Source: Candidatus Beckwithbacteria bacterium (GTDB lineage: Bacteria; Patescibacteriota; Microgenomatia; UBA1400; UBA1449). From it: 21,416 bases of DNA. Below are positions 7,224 to 16,086 of this stretch, one piece after another. Each line of letters begins with the position of its first letter. Within the stretch, counting starts at the first letter, position 1. The position numbers were made by a program, and so were the translations under genes. Where the stretch lies: the NCBI GenBank assembly GCA_012798485.1, contig JAAZND010000015.1:1-21416 (forward strand), read 5' to 3'. The notes beneath the pieces are model-generated. The model was given only the letters and a program-made list of their open reading frames with translations, was not told where the DNA came from and searched no databases.

Positions 7224-9191
7224 CTAATCACTACCACCTGTTTTTGGTTTTTTCCAACTCGCCCATTTACAATTTGGGTAAGCGCTACAACCATAAAAAT
7301 GTCTCCCGCTTCTTGTGCGCCTGACAATCACATCGCCATTTTTACAGTCTGGACATTTCATATTAATTTTCTCGGTATAATTTTTGGTATACTTGCATTC
7401 TGGAAAACGGGAGCAGGATAAAAAACGACCAAAACGACCAACTCGAATAACTTCATCACCTTCTCCACATTCTGGGCATTTATTGCCTGTTTTCTCAGCT
7501 TCGATTTTGACTCTTTCTGCATTTTTCTCTACACTTTTGACTTTATCAACAAAAGGATTATAAAAACTACCAACCACCTCTGTCCATTTTTGTTCACCCA
7601 AAGCAATATCATCAAGATCCTGTTCCACTTTGGCAGTAAAATCATAATCCATGACTTTATCAAAATTTTTCAAAAGAAATTCAGTGACAACTGTACCAAT
7701 TTGGGTGGGATAAAATTGTTTTTCAATTTTTTCAATATAATTGCGAGTCAGAATAGTCGAAATTGTAGGTGCATAAGTTGAAGGTCTGCCAATCCCTCGT
7801 TGTTCCAAGGCCTTAATCAAAGAACTTTCGCTATATCTTGCTGGCGGCTGAGTAAATTTTTGCTCTGACAAAACTTGCAATAAATCCAAAATTTCTCCTT
7901 GTTCGAGTTCTGGCAATTGCACATCTTCTATTTCTTTACCGTAAACTTTGCGCCAACCGGCAAAAAGCTGAATTTCACCTTTTGCTTGAAGTAAATAATT
8001 GGCAGCTTTGACCGAAACTGTAGTTTTAGCAATTCTGGCGGCAGCCATTTGGGATGCCAAAAAACGACTGAAAATCAGCTGATAAAGCTTGGCTCCAGAT
8101 TTTTGCGCATTGGCTTCAACTTCGTCTAAAGCAAGATTTAAATTACTAGGGCGAATAGCTTCGTGAGCTTCCTGAGCCATTTTGGAAGTGGTTTTAAATT
8201 GTCTTGGCGTTTCTGGTAAATAGTCTGTATCAAAATGTTTGGTAATATAAGAAGCTGCCATAGCTAAAGCTTGAGAAGACAGATGCACTGAATCAGTACG
8301 ATGGTAAGTTATATAGCCATGTTCATACAACACTTGAGCTTCCCGCATTGTCTTTTTTGATGACCAGCCAAACAGATTAGCTGCAGCTCTTTGCATAGTT
8401 GAGGTGATAAAAGGCGGCATGGGATTTTGGAAAGTTTCTCTTTTGGCAATCTCGGCAATTTCATATTGAGCTTTTTCTAAATCTTTAACAATTTTTTGCG
8501 CCTGGCTTCCATTTTTAACTTCAGCTTTTTTGTCATCAATTTTGACCAAATCAATTCTAAATTGAGATTTTGGCTTTTTGACCTTGCATACTTGGGCACC
8601 AATTTCCCAGTATTCCACTGGCTTAAAAGCTTCAATTTCTTTTTCTCTTTCAACAATTAAACGCACTGCTACAGACTGAACACGACCAGCGGAAAGTCCA
8701 CGACGGATTTTTTTCCATAAAACTGGTGATAATTTATAACCCACCAATCGATCAAGTACTCGACGTGCTTCCTGAGCATGAACCAGTTTAAGATTCATTT
8801 TTCCAGGATTATTAATAGCATTTAAAATAGCTTCTTTGGTAATTTCATGAAAAGTGGCTCTAACAAAATCGACTTTTTTACCTTTTAAATTCTGCTCCAA
8901 AATCCATTGGATATGAAAACCGATTGCTTCTCCTTCACGATCAGGGTCAGTCGCAATAATAATAGTCTTGGCTTTTTTTGAGGCTTGAGTAAGCTCTTTG
9001 ATAACTTTTTCTTTTTTCTCTACAATCACATACTCTGGTTTGAAGTTATGCTCGACATCTACTCCCAAGGTTGATTTGGGCAAATCACGAATATGGCCAG
9101 TCGTTGCTTTGACAATATATTCATTACCTAAATAGCGACCTAGAGTTTTAGCTTTGGTTGGTGATTCTACAATAATAAGGTTCAATTGCAA
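7224..9191 (-). CDS. topA: DNA topoisomerase I (type IA)
   Basis: Relaxes negatively supercoiled DNA by a transient 5'-phosphotyrosine single-strand break. The 655-aa protein has all the main landmarks. The Toprim domain has IIVESPTKAKT (E9) and ATDPDREGE (D82, D84, E86). The cap region includes EARRVLDRLVGYKLSP and GLSAGRVQSVAVRLIVERE. The active-site segment GYITYHRTDS carries the catalytic Tyr296. Two C-terminal four-cysteine zinc modules follow: CPECGxxD with CxxxPECKY, and CPDCKNGD with CSAYPNCKW. The first available start is TTG at 9191. A second TTG at 9185 would give MNLIIVESP and fits the family equally well. Neither has a Shine-Dalgarno sequence. An extended -10 promoter and a 16-bp palindrome lie upstream. 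It is shorter than the roughly 700-850 residues common in larger genomes, but no core part is missing. Confidence 0.97.
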   Translation of the reverse strand: MQLNLIIVESPTKAKTLGRYLGNEYIVKATTGHIRDLPKSTLGVDVEHNFKPEYVIVEKKEKVIKELTQASKKAKTIIIATDPDREGEAIGFHIQWILEQNLKGKKVDFVRATFHEITKEAILNAINNPGKMNLKLVHAQEARRVLDRLVGYKLSPVLWKKIRRGLSAGRVQSVAVRLIVEREKEIEAFKPVEYWEIGAQVCKVKKPKSQFRIDLVKIDDKKAEVKNGSQAQKIVKDLEKAQYEIAEIAKRETFQNPMPPFITSTMQRAAANLFGWSSKKTMREAQVLYEHGYITYHRTDSVHLSSQALAMAASYITKHFDTDYLPETPRQFKTTSKMAQEAHEAIRPSNLNLALDEVEANAQKSGAKLYQLIFSRFLASQMAAARIAKTTVSVKAANYLLQAKGEIQLFAGWRKVYGKEIEDVQLPELEQGEILDLLQVLSEQKFTQPPARYSESSLIKALEQRGIGRPSTYAPTISTILTRNYIEKIEKQFYPTQIGTVVTEFLLKNFDKVMDYDFTAKVEQDLDDIALGEQKWTEVVGSFYNPFVDKVKSVEKNAERVKIEAEKTGNKCPECGEGDEVIRVGRFGRFLSCSRFPECKYTKNYTEKINMKCPDCKNGDVIVRRTRSGRHFYGCSAYPNCKWASWKKPKTGGSD

Positions 9192-9208
9192 TTTAAATTA
9201 AAAATTAA

Positions 9209-9224
9209 TCCGCCAGCTGGCGGA
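9209..9224. repeat. Perfect 16-bp palindrome in the topA leader
   Basis: TCCGCCAGCTGGCGGA is a perfect palindrome, strongly GC-rich within AT-rich flanks. It lies 17 bases before the topA start and downstream of the probable promoter, so it would be part of the mRNA leader. It may be a small dispersed repeat or a regulatory site. Confidence 0.6.
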
Positions 9225-9271
9225 GTAAGAATTGAATTTTTAATCTTTACTAAACTTGATAACAAATATAG

Positions 9272-9280
9272 ATTATAACA
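9272..9280 (-). promoter_or_regulatory. Extended -10 promoter of topA
   Basis: TGTTATAAT (9280-9272, minus) is a perfect extended -10 (TGnTATAAT). No good -35 lies 17 bases further upstream, which is normal for extended -10 promoters. The inferred leader is about 75 bases and includes the 9209-9224 palindrome. Confidence 0.6.
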
Positions 9281-9364
9281 AATTAAACATAATCTACTAG
9301 CTTTGGAAATAACAACTATCCATTTGTTTTCTTTTTCATGATAAAAAATTTGCCAATATTTTTT

Positions 9365-10465
9365 TTAATTTATCATATAGTGTCCATTGCCTAGATTTTT
9401 GACATAACCTCTAAGCTCCATCATGGTTAAACTGGTCAAAATTGACGCTGGATCAAGTTTTAAAAATCTGACTAAATCATCAATATGTTTATTGCCTTGA
9501 ATTAAACTTTCATAAATCTTTGTTTGAACTTGATCATCAAAGTGATAATAATTTTGTTTATCTAAATTAAGTCTTTCTCCATTTTTAGGTAAAGCTGTTA
9601 AATTCAACTCTTCCAAAATATCTTTTTCTGACAAAACTAATTTTGCCCCCATTTGAATTAATTCACTTGGTGCCTGAGACATTTCACTAGTTATTGGTCC
9701 AGGGACTGCAAACACTTCCCGATTTTGCTCAAGAGCCTGCAAGGCTGTGATTTTACTGCCAGATTTATGGCTGCCTTCGGTAACTAAAATTCCTAAGCTC
9801 ATACCTGAAATAATGCGATTTCTAGCTGGAAAATTGCCAGGTGTAATTTTAGTAAATGGCGGATATTCCGAAATTAAAGCGCCATTTTTGATAATTTGTA
9901 AAGCCAGACTGCGATGTTCTGGTGGATAAATACTCTCAAGTCCATTTCCTAAAACAGCAATAGTTCTGCCTCCATTTTCTAAAGCGATTTTATGAGCCAG
10001 TCCATCCACTCCGCGAGCAAGTCCAGAGACAATCGTAAAGCCAAGATTGGTTAAATTACCAACAAATTTTTTAGTAATTTCTTGCCCATAAACTGTTATT
10101 TTACGCGTGCCTACCACTGCCAAAGCCCGATGATCGCAAGGTAAAATTTGACCTTTGATAAAAAGCCCAATCGGACAATCGGCAATTTGTTTAAGAAGCG
10201 GTGGAAAAGCAGCATTATCTCTAGCCAAATATTTAATTTCTAATTTTGCCAGATTTTCTAAAATTTGCTTGAAATTAAAATCTGTTTTAAAAGTAAAAAT
10301 ATTTTCAATAATCTTAGCAGAAAAATTAAGTCGCTGCCAATCTGACTTACTACTTTGCCAAGCCTTTTCTAAATCTTGCTCAAATACTTTTTCGATTAAA
10401 GTAAAAGTTTTGGGACCAATCCCAGGGCAATAATGAAAAGCGAGATAAAATTTGGCATTATCCAT
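9365..10465 (-). CDS. dprA: DNA-processing protein DprA (Smf)
   Basis: Binds incoming single-stranded DNA and loads RecA during natural transformation. From ATG 10465 the protein has 366 residues. The N-terminal region has a helix-hairpin-helix-like segment (HYCPGIGPKTFTLIEKVF, 11-28). The Rossmann-like DprA core (about 85-290) shows AVVGTRKITVYG, IVSGLARGVDGLAHKIAL, TIAVLGNGLESIYPPEH, ISEYPP, FPARNRIISGMSLGILVTEG, SGSKITALQALEQNREVFAVPG and GAKLVLS. The C-terminal 60 residues form a winged-helix-like domain (IYESLIQGNKHIDDLVRFL). The frame is open to a TTG at 10501, but those extra 12 residues are hydrophobic and absent from the family pattern, so ATG 10465 is chosen. No Shine-Dalgarno sequence. 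It lies between mrdA and topA on the same strand. Confidence 0.95.
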   Translation of the reverse strand: MDNAKFYLAFHYCPGIGPKTFTLIEKVFEQDLEKAWQSSKSDWQRLNFSAKIIENIFTFKTDFNFKQILENLAKLEIKYLARDNAAFPPLLKQIADCPIGLFIKGQILPCDHRALAVVGTRKITVYGQEITKKFVGNLTNLGFTIVSGLARGVDGLAHKIALENGGRTIAVLGNGLESIYPPEHRSLALQIIKNGALISEYPPFTKITPGNFPARNRIISGMSLGILVTEGSHKSGSKITALQALEQNREVFAVPGPITSEMSQAPSELIQMGAKLVLSEKDILEELNLTALPKNGERLNLDKQNYYHFDDQVQTKIYESLIQGNKHIDDLVRFLKLDPASILTSLTMMELRGYVKNLGNGHYMIN

Positions 10466-10522
10466 AATTTTTATTATGAGAAAATGCAAGCAAAAACTCA
10501 AGTGAAGTTTATCTAGATGTAA

Positions 10523-10570
10523 TGTAGTCTCTACAAATAATTTTTTTCTTTATCCCCTATTTCCCTAACC
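10523..10570. repeat. Short palindrome and TTTCCCTAA tract related to 351-425
   Basis: TGTAG-TCT-CTACA (10523-10535) is followed by AAAT and, further on, CCCTATTTCCCTAA. The same TCTCTACAAAT and CC(C)TxxTTTCCCTAA elements occur in the same order at 355-412. It lies between mrdA and dprA and contains no gene. Confidence 0.4.
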
Positions 10571-10583
10571 CATTAAGTTCTTA

Positions 10584-12197
10584 TTATTTACTTTCAAAAT
10601 ATTTTTTTAAAACTTCCCGCGCCAAAGGCGCAGCCTTATCGCTCCCCTGACCGGCATCTTCCAAAAGAACGGTAATTATAATTTCCGGATCTTTGCGTGG
10701 CGCAAAAACTGTAAACCAAGCATGAGTCAAATGTATTTCTTTGCCATTTTTAATAATCGATCTGCCGGTCTCAGCCGTTCCAGTTTTGCATGCTACCGGA
10801 ATGGATCTAAATTCAGCTGAAGAAGAAGCAGCTTGAAAAATATTTATATTATCAATTGGCAGTTTTTCATTTTTAATTTTGAATTCAAATAAAGGCCAAC
10901 CTGTCCCTCCACTTTCACAAGCTTTTTCCATTCCTTCTTTGACCAAAGCAATATTCTGTTGCTCAACCGGTAATTGCCGACAATTATTTTTTTCAAAACC
11001 AGTTAAAATAAAAGCTTTTGGTTTTTCATCCACCATGGCTACTACTAGTTCCGGTTTACATAAATAGCCATTATTTGCAATTGCAGTCGTCATCATTTGA
11101 ACTTGTAAAGGTGTCACCTGCAAATTTCCTTGACCAATAGCGGTAATATAAGTATCACCCAAATACCAGCTTTCTCCCATATTTTCTTCTTTCCATATCG
11201 GCGTTGGCACTAAACCCTGACTTTCTCCTTGAATTTCAATATTACTAAGTTCACCTAGTCCAAAAGTTTTAGCCCAAGCAGAAAGCTTATCTATCCCGAC
11301 TAATTCGCCCACTTTATAGAAAAAAATATCATTGGAACGCTGTAAAGCTTTTATTAAATTCACTTCTTTATCTCTGCCTCCATATTGGGAATAAAACCAA
11401 TTGCCATAAGAAAATTCTCCCACTCTGATTTGTCCCGTATCTTCAACCTGAAAATCTTTATCAATTAGTTTCTCCTGCAAAGCTGCCATCGAAGTAATAA
11501 TTTTAAAAGTTGAAGCCGGTGGATAAAGTCCGGCAATTGCCCGATTAAACATCGGCTGGTTTTTATCAATAAATAAATTTTCAATTTCGCCTGATCGACC
11601 TGCTTGCTCAAAAATATTAGGATCGTACGAAGGAAAAGAGGCTAAAACCAACAACTCTCCATCCGTTGTTCCTGCAATAATCGCTCCTTTAAAACCAGAA
11701 TCTTTAAGTAGCTTAAAACTTAAATTCTGTAAATCTTTATCAATCGTTAATTGCACACTTCTGCCTTTGATGGGATTTCGCTGAGAAATATCCCGTAGTT
11801 TTTCTCCTGAAGCAGCTAATTCCTGGACTTGCCCTCCATCAGTTCCTTTAAGATTTTGTTGTCTTGATCTTTCCAAACCAAATTTACCCACCTTTCTCCC
11901 AGACTCAACCCCAAATAGAGTTAATTCCTGCATATCAGCTTCACCAATATAACCTAAAACATGAGCAAATTCTTGAGGATAAAGATAGTTTCTATTATCA
12001 TTTTGAGCAACTAGAGGTTCTCCTTTAAGGTCATAAAAAATCCCTCTTTGAGCCTCCAACACCTCAATGCGAAAACGATTCTGTTCTGCTCTTTGGGATT
12101 GAGCTTTGCCTTGAATAATTTGCAAACGAAAAGCCTGACTAAATAAAAACAGAAAAACAAGAAAAAGTAGAATATAACAGCAATAAATATATCTCAT
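10584..12197 (-). CDS. mrdA: Penicillin-binding protein 2 (elongasome transpeptidase)
   Basis: Cross-links peptidoglycan during lateral wall growth. The 537-aa protein has one N-terminal membrane helix (about 3-23), a short pedestal domain (RGIFYDLKGEPLVAQN at 51-66 and GKFGLERSRQQNLKGTDG at 104-121), and a transpeptidase domain. The catalytic motifs are all present: S229-x-x-K232 in PPASTFK, S288-N-D290 followed by IFFYKVG, and K471-TGT-AETG. Also typical are GQGNLQVTPLQ and the late AWFTVFAP strand. It is short for PBP2 (usually about 600 or more); the reduction is mostly in the pedestal. The start ATG at 12197 has no Shine-Dalgarno sequence. It is on the same strand as mreB but separated from it by about 9 kb of accessory genes, and no mreC, mreD or rodA lies between. 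Confidence 0.95.
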   Translation of the reverse strand: MRYIYCCYILLFLVFLFLFSQAFRLQIIQGKAQSQRAEQNRFRIEVLEAQRGIFYDLKGEPLVAQNDNRNYLYPQEFAHVLGYIGEADMQELTLFGVESGRKVGKFGLERSRQQNLKGTDGGQVQELAASGEKLRDISQRNPIKGRSVQLTIDKDLQNLSFKLLKDSGFKGAIIAGTTDGELLVLASFPSYDPNIFEQAGRSGEIENLFIDKNQPMFNRAIAGLYPPASTFKIITSMAALQEKLIDKDFQVEDTGQIRVGEFSYGNWFYSQYGGRDKEVNLIKALQRSNDIFFYKVGELVGIDKLSAWAKTFGLGELSNIEIQGESQGLVPTPIWKEENMGESWYLGDTYITAIGQGNLQVTPLQVQMMTTAIANNGYLCKPELVVAMVDEKPKAFILTGFEKNNCRQLPVEQQNIALVKEGMEKACESGGTGWPLFEFKIKNEKLPIDNINIFQAASSSAEFRSIPVACKTGTAETGRSIIKNGKEIHLTHAWFTVFAPRKDPEIIITVLLEDAGQGSDKAAPLAREVLKKYFESK

Positions 12198-12220
12198 ATT
12201 TTTTGATTAGAATATTAAAT

Positions 12221-12239
12221 AAAGATAACATTTATCTTT
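12221..12239. promoter_or_regulatory. Perfect 8-bp-arm inverted repeat upstream of mrdA
   Basis: AAAGATAA (12221-12228) and TTATCTTT (12232-12239) flank CAT. It lies 23 bases before the mrdA start and 33 bases after the stop of the large surface protein. It may be an operator or a weak AU-rich transcript end. Confidence 0.4.
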
Positions 12240-12272
12240 CAAAAATAAAATCTTTGTTGTTGGGGAAAAACT

Positions 12273-15200
12273 TTATGGAGCAATCTCTTGCCAATCATAT
12301 TGGAAAGTCTTTATTTCATCAAAAGCTCTTAAAGCATTAATAAGATCTGGTCGATAGGTAAAAACTTCTGCAGCTTGGCTATTATTCTCTAAATTTCTTT
12401 GCAAATTAAAATCTTGCCAACCAACAAAGGTTCCATTTAGATTTAAAACAGAGTCTTGTCCAAGATTAGTACTTGGATCTAAACCTTTTGTCCCGGTTTT
12501 AATTTTATTAGCAATATAAATTCCTTCAATCTGAGTGACACTTGGATCAATATTAATTTCTCCTGAAACAATAAGCATTAATACTGATCCTGACTGTATG
12601 GTAATATTCCCAGTGATATTAACATTGCCATTATGAAAAAGAATAATTTTACTATTATTAACATTTGTGGCTGTAATATTTAAATCATCAGTATTGTCTG
12701 TCTGATAAATCCCATCTACCAGAATATCACTAAGTCCTTGCACTTGGCTTTTTATATCAGTGCTCATTTTATTAAGGAAATAAGCATAATCTTCATGTAC
12801 TATTCTGTAATTGCCAGTCTGAAAAGCATCATATTCTGAATCATCAGCTCCTAAATCAATATCTGCTAAATAAGAAATAAAACCAGCATTCTCACTTTGA
12901 GAAGGATTGTAAAAAACTTGATTATCTGGAACCTGAGAAGAAAGATTGTTATTTGTATGAATATTCCCATTTTCTACTTGATACCAAGAAGAATAATTTA
13001 AGGTTATTGTTTCTGGAATGCTTGTAGATAACGATGTATCTGCACAATAGCCAGTATTATTTTTAGCTACGACTTGAAAAGTATACGTTCCGGAAGTATT
13101 AATTATCTGGCTTAGATCACAATAATAATTGTTCGAACCATCAAGCGCAATAATATTTTTACAACTTTCAACAAGACTGTTATTCATATAAACATCAAAT
13201 GTTACATTACTTAATTCTTTGACAGAAAAACCTGGATTTGTCCAATTCCAAGATAAATTAAAATTATTAATTTCCGCTATTCCAGTAATCGGATTAATGA
13301 CCGGAGCCGGCGGACAACCCTCACAAACATTATTCTTTACATAATAACCATCATTTTTACAATAATAAACACATTTTTTACTACCACAATTATCTAGACC
13401 GCTCACTAATGTTTTTTCTGTATCTTCTATTAAATTTTTATCAGAGCCAGGACAGATAGTGGCATTACTTATATTTAAAGGAGAAACTGAATCAGTACAA
13501 ACATTAAGTAATGCTGGATCTATACAGTTAGTACCATCAGATTCATAGCCCTTATCACAAACATATTCACACTTAGTGGCGCTGGTACAGTCAGCCACTA
13601 AAGTGTTAGTTCCGTCAGCAGTTAAGCCAGTATTGTCTCCAGAACACAAAGTAGCATTTTCTGGTTCATTACCCTTACAAATAAAGGTTTGAATAAAAGG
13701 CACAAACATATATTTCACTCCATTTTCTATTCCCATCTCATGGTCCAAAAAAGCACAAGTTAGATCATGACACCTAACCATCTCCTTAAAACCATTAGCA
13801 TTATCAGCAAACAGAAAAGTAAAAAATGAGTTGTTATAATTACTAGTATAACTACCTATTTTAAGTTGATATTTTTTATATCTATTTAAATTCTTTATTG
13901 TCAATCTATATGAGGGAGCTTCATTATGTGATTGACCCCAAGTAGCTGAAACTTGACTAGATATATCGGTTTTAGAACCATCGTCATTGAATATATATAA
14001 TTGCGGAGTACTAGTCTCTCTAGGTATATGATGGTCTAATATGCGCACCTGATAAGTCCCAGTAAAATTTGGTTTAAAATTCCAAGAGAAACCATATCTT
14101 ATCTTACTAGGATCTCCCGGGACTTCAAAAGTAGTAAAAGACTGTTTATTAGCATTTATAGTTGAGTCTTCGGGACGAATAAACCTACCTCCAGTAGTAG
14201 TTTTATTATTTTCAGCACAATATAATTTCCCAGTTAAAGGTTCCATAGTTTCTTTACAAGTTGTTGTCAAATCAAACCAAACTCCACTACAAGATTTTCC
14301 ATATTTACCGCTTCCTATCATTCTAAACCCTACTTTAAATTTATATGTGCCAGCCGATAAAGAAACATTACTAGTAGTTATCTTTTTCCATGAAGACCAG
14401 GTTTTATTAATAAGCTGAGAATAATATCGATCTTCAAAAATCATATCAGCATCACGGGCACAATCTTCAACAATTTGATAATCCATATCACTATAATCTT
14501 TTGTCAATACAAAGGGATCAGACTCTGCATAATACGGAGGTAGTTTTGGTGATGGAAAATAATAGGCACCGTCATACCAAACAAAATCATGTTCGCTTTT
14601 TCTATAAAAATAGTTATTGAGATAAAATTTAATATAAGCTCTTCTAATTGGAACTAAGCCACGGCCATTACGATCTTGTCTCTCAATCCACATACTCATA
14701 TTATCTTCCGCTGGTTCTACTGTATATAGTCCTGGTGGACGATAACCTTGTTTTTTTAAAACACTTGGATAAGAAAGAACTGAAACTCGCTGGTAGTTCA
14801 CTGTTTGATCACTTTTTGACTGAGGCTCAGAATAACTAATTTTCCCGTTTATAGGACCTGTTTGTATGCTCTTTTTAATATAAGAATCAAAACCTTTACT
14901 TCCATCATCTTCATTATGATTTGAATCTACTCCCCACCAAGCAATTCTCACATCTCCAGTATAAGGATTTGGAAAATAATTTTTGTGATCTATTTCAAAT
15001 TTTGGAACTCGATCCTCTGCTGTCCAAATCTGTTTGAATGTATCATTCCATACTAGATGAGGAAAGGTGAAATTAAAAGGAGAATAGTTATCAATAAAAA
15101 AATAAACGCTGCGACCTTTACTATTACCACTAGCTCCACATGAACCACATGAGCCATCAACCCCACAGCATTGAGTTCCAGAACAAGCACTACAAGCTTT

Positions 15201-15365
15201 GCTTTCAGGATCATCACCACCTATTGTACCACTACTGTCACAACAATAAGTTTGTGGATAAAAACCACAATATTTGGAACAACCAGCAAATAATGTCTTA
15301 ACATTAAAATAATGTAACACTAAAAGTACTATAATTATTAATAATAATTTTATTGTTTTATTCAT
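12273..15365 (-). CDS. Large cysteine-rich secreted surface protein
   Basis: A 1030-aa protein of unknown function. Residues 1-27 are a signal peptide or anchor (cut likely after LFA). A dense cysteine cluster follows (ten Cys in 29-76, e.g. SACSGTQCCGVDGSCGSC). Residues 85-560 are a unique Tyr/Trp/Asn-rich region. Residues 565-615 and 632-685 are two related Cys modules (ATLCSGDNTGLTADG with CEYVCDKGY; ATICPGSDKNLIEDT with CVYYCKNDGYY). Residues 686-790 look like a fibronectin III-type domain (NFNLSWNW, TFQVVAKN). Residues 890-990 form short repeating beta strands (ILFHNGNVNITGNITIQSG, LIVSGEINIDPSVTQIEGIY), suggesting a beta-helix, and the protein ends with TYRPDLINAL and YDWQEIAP. From memory, a similar C-terminal module ends other large Patescibacteria surface proteins. 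Its ATG overlaps the upstream stop (ATGA), indicating translational coupling. Confidence 0.75.
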   Translation of the reverse strand: MNKTIKLLLIIIVLLVLHYFNVKTLFAGCSKYCGFYPQTYCCDSSGTIGGDDPESKACSACSGTQCCGVDGSCGSCGASGNSKGRSVYFFIDNYSPFNFTFPHLVWNDTFKQIWTAEDRVPKFEIDHKNYFPNPYTGDVRIAWWGVDSNHNEDDGSKGFDSYIKKSIQTGPINGKISYSEPQSKSDQTVNYQRVSVLSYPSVLKKQGYRPPGLYTVEPAEDNMSMWIERQDRNGRGLVPIRRAYIKFYLNNYFYRKSEHDFVWYDGAYYFPSPKLPPYYAESDPFVLTKDYSDMDYQIVEDCARDADMIFEDRYYSQLINKTWSSWKKITTSNVSLSAGTYKFKVGFRMIGSGKYGKSCSGVWFDLTTTCKETMEPLTGKLYCAENNKTTTGGRFIRPEDSTINANKQSFTTFEVPGDPSKIRYGFSWNFKPNFTGTYQVRILDHHIPRETSTPQLYIFNDDGSKTDISSQVSATWGQSHNEAPSYRLTIKNLNRYKKYQLKIGSYTSNYNNSFFTFLFADNANGFKEMVRCHDLTCAFLDHEMGIENGVKYMFVPFIQTFICKGNEPENATLCSGDNTGLTADGTNTLVADCTSATKCEYVCDKGYESDGTNCIDPALLNVCTDSVSPLNISNATICPGSDKNLIEDTEKTLVSGLDNCGSKKCVYYCKNDGYYVKNNVCEGCPPAPVINPITGIAEINNFNLSWNWTNPGFSVKELSNVTFDVYMNNSLVESCKNIIALDGSNNYYCDLSQIINTSGTYTFQVVAKNNTGYCADTSLSTSIPETITLNYSSWYQVENGNIHTNNNLSSQVPDNQVFYNPSQSENAGFISYLADIDLGADDSEYDAFQTGNYRIVHEDYAYFLNKMSTDIKSQVQGLSDILVDGIYQTDNTDDLNITATNVNNSKIILFHNGNVNITGNITIQSGSVLMLIVSGEINIDPSVTQIEGIYIANKIKTGTKGLDPSTNLGQDSVLNLNGTFVGWQDFNLQRNLENNSQAAEVFTYRPDLINALRAFDEIKTFQYDWQEIAP

Positions 15366-15952
15366 TTTTCTATCTCAATTCTTCTAGAAATTCTAAATGG
15401 TTTAATTTCTAAATATTCATCCTTTAAAAAATTGTTAATTATCATAGTTCTAGGATCATTTACAGGGCATTTCCATTCAATAAGAATAATATTACCTATA
15501 TCAAAATCAGTATCTTTTGCGAGAGAATATTCTCTTTGCCACTCTTGATTCTGCGAATCATAATACGGTTTACTAAAAACAAAATCAGGTTGTAATCCTT
15601 GAAAAATCAAACTCAATTCTTGATTATTTGCAGACTTTATTGTCCATTGAGGTATTTCTTTAGTAATAATTTGACCTTTTATTTGACATATAAAACCATC
15701 TTTTGGGGACAAAGTCTCCTGATTAATTGCATAAAATTCTAAATCAGACAAAGTCCATTCTAAAAGATTTTTTTCTTTCGGAGCTACTGCTTCTTTAATC
15801 TTGGAGTTTTTTAAAATTCCGATTCTACTTAAAATAGAAAATCTATAATTATAAGGAGATAAGATATCAAAAACTGATAATATAATAAAAACTATTCCTA
15901 AAAACAAAATTAAGCTGAAAAATATTAATAACAAAAATTTAATAATATTCAT
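15362..15952 (-). CDS. Small membrane-anchored protein coupled to the large surface protein
   Basis: A 196-aa protein that I do not recognise. It has a long N-terminal hydrophobic helix (about 4-30) and a soluble, probably extracytoplasmic domain (60-190) rich in aromatic residues and Glu/Lys, with only two cysteines (FICQIKG and WKCPVND). Its TGA stop overlaps the ATG of the 1030-aa protein by four bases, so the pair is made together. A role in exporting, anchoring or capping the large partner is an inference from coupling alone. It occupies a place in the mreB-mrdA interval where mreC might be expected, but no coiled coil or MreC-type beta domain is visible. No Shine-Dalgarno sequence; a faint TTGCGT / TTTAAT pair upstream could be its promoter. 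Confidence 0.7.
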   Translation of the reverse strand: MNIIKFLLLIFFSLILFLGIVFIILSVFDILSPYNYRFSILSRIGILKNSKIKEAVAPKEKNLLEWTLSDLEFYAINQETLSPKDGFICQIKGQIITKEIPQWTIKSANNQELSLIFQGLQPDFVFSKPYYDSQNQEWQREYSLAKDTDFDIGNIILIEWKCPVNDPRTMIINNFLKDEYLEIKPFRISRRIEIEK

Positions 15953-16086
15953 TATATATTATTAAATCAGAAATAGTAGGTAAAACGCAAGTAGATTTGT
16001 AATATTTCTATTATCAGAATATAAGGAGAAAATCAAATAAAATAAAAAGGTAGATGTATGTTTAAAAGTTTAAAACCGAGACAAAA

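Noticed and set aside
14648..14839. 63-residue plus-strand frame inside the 1030-aa gene
   Set aside because: Antisense shadow with no independent support.
15362..15952. MreC
   Set aside because: One membrane helix fits, but there is no coiled coil after it and the C-terminal motifs do not resemble MreC.
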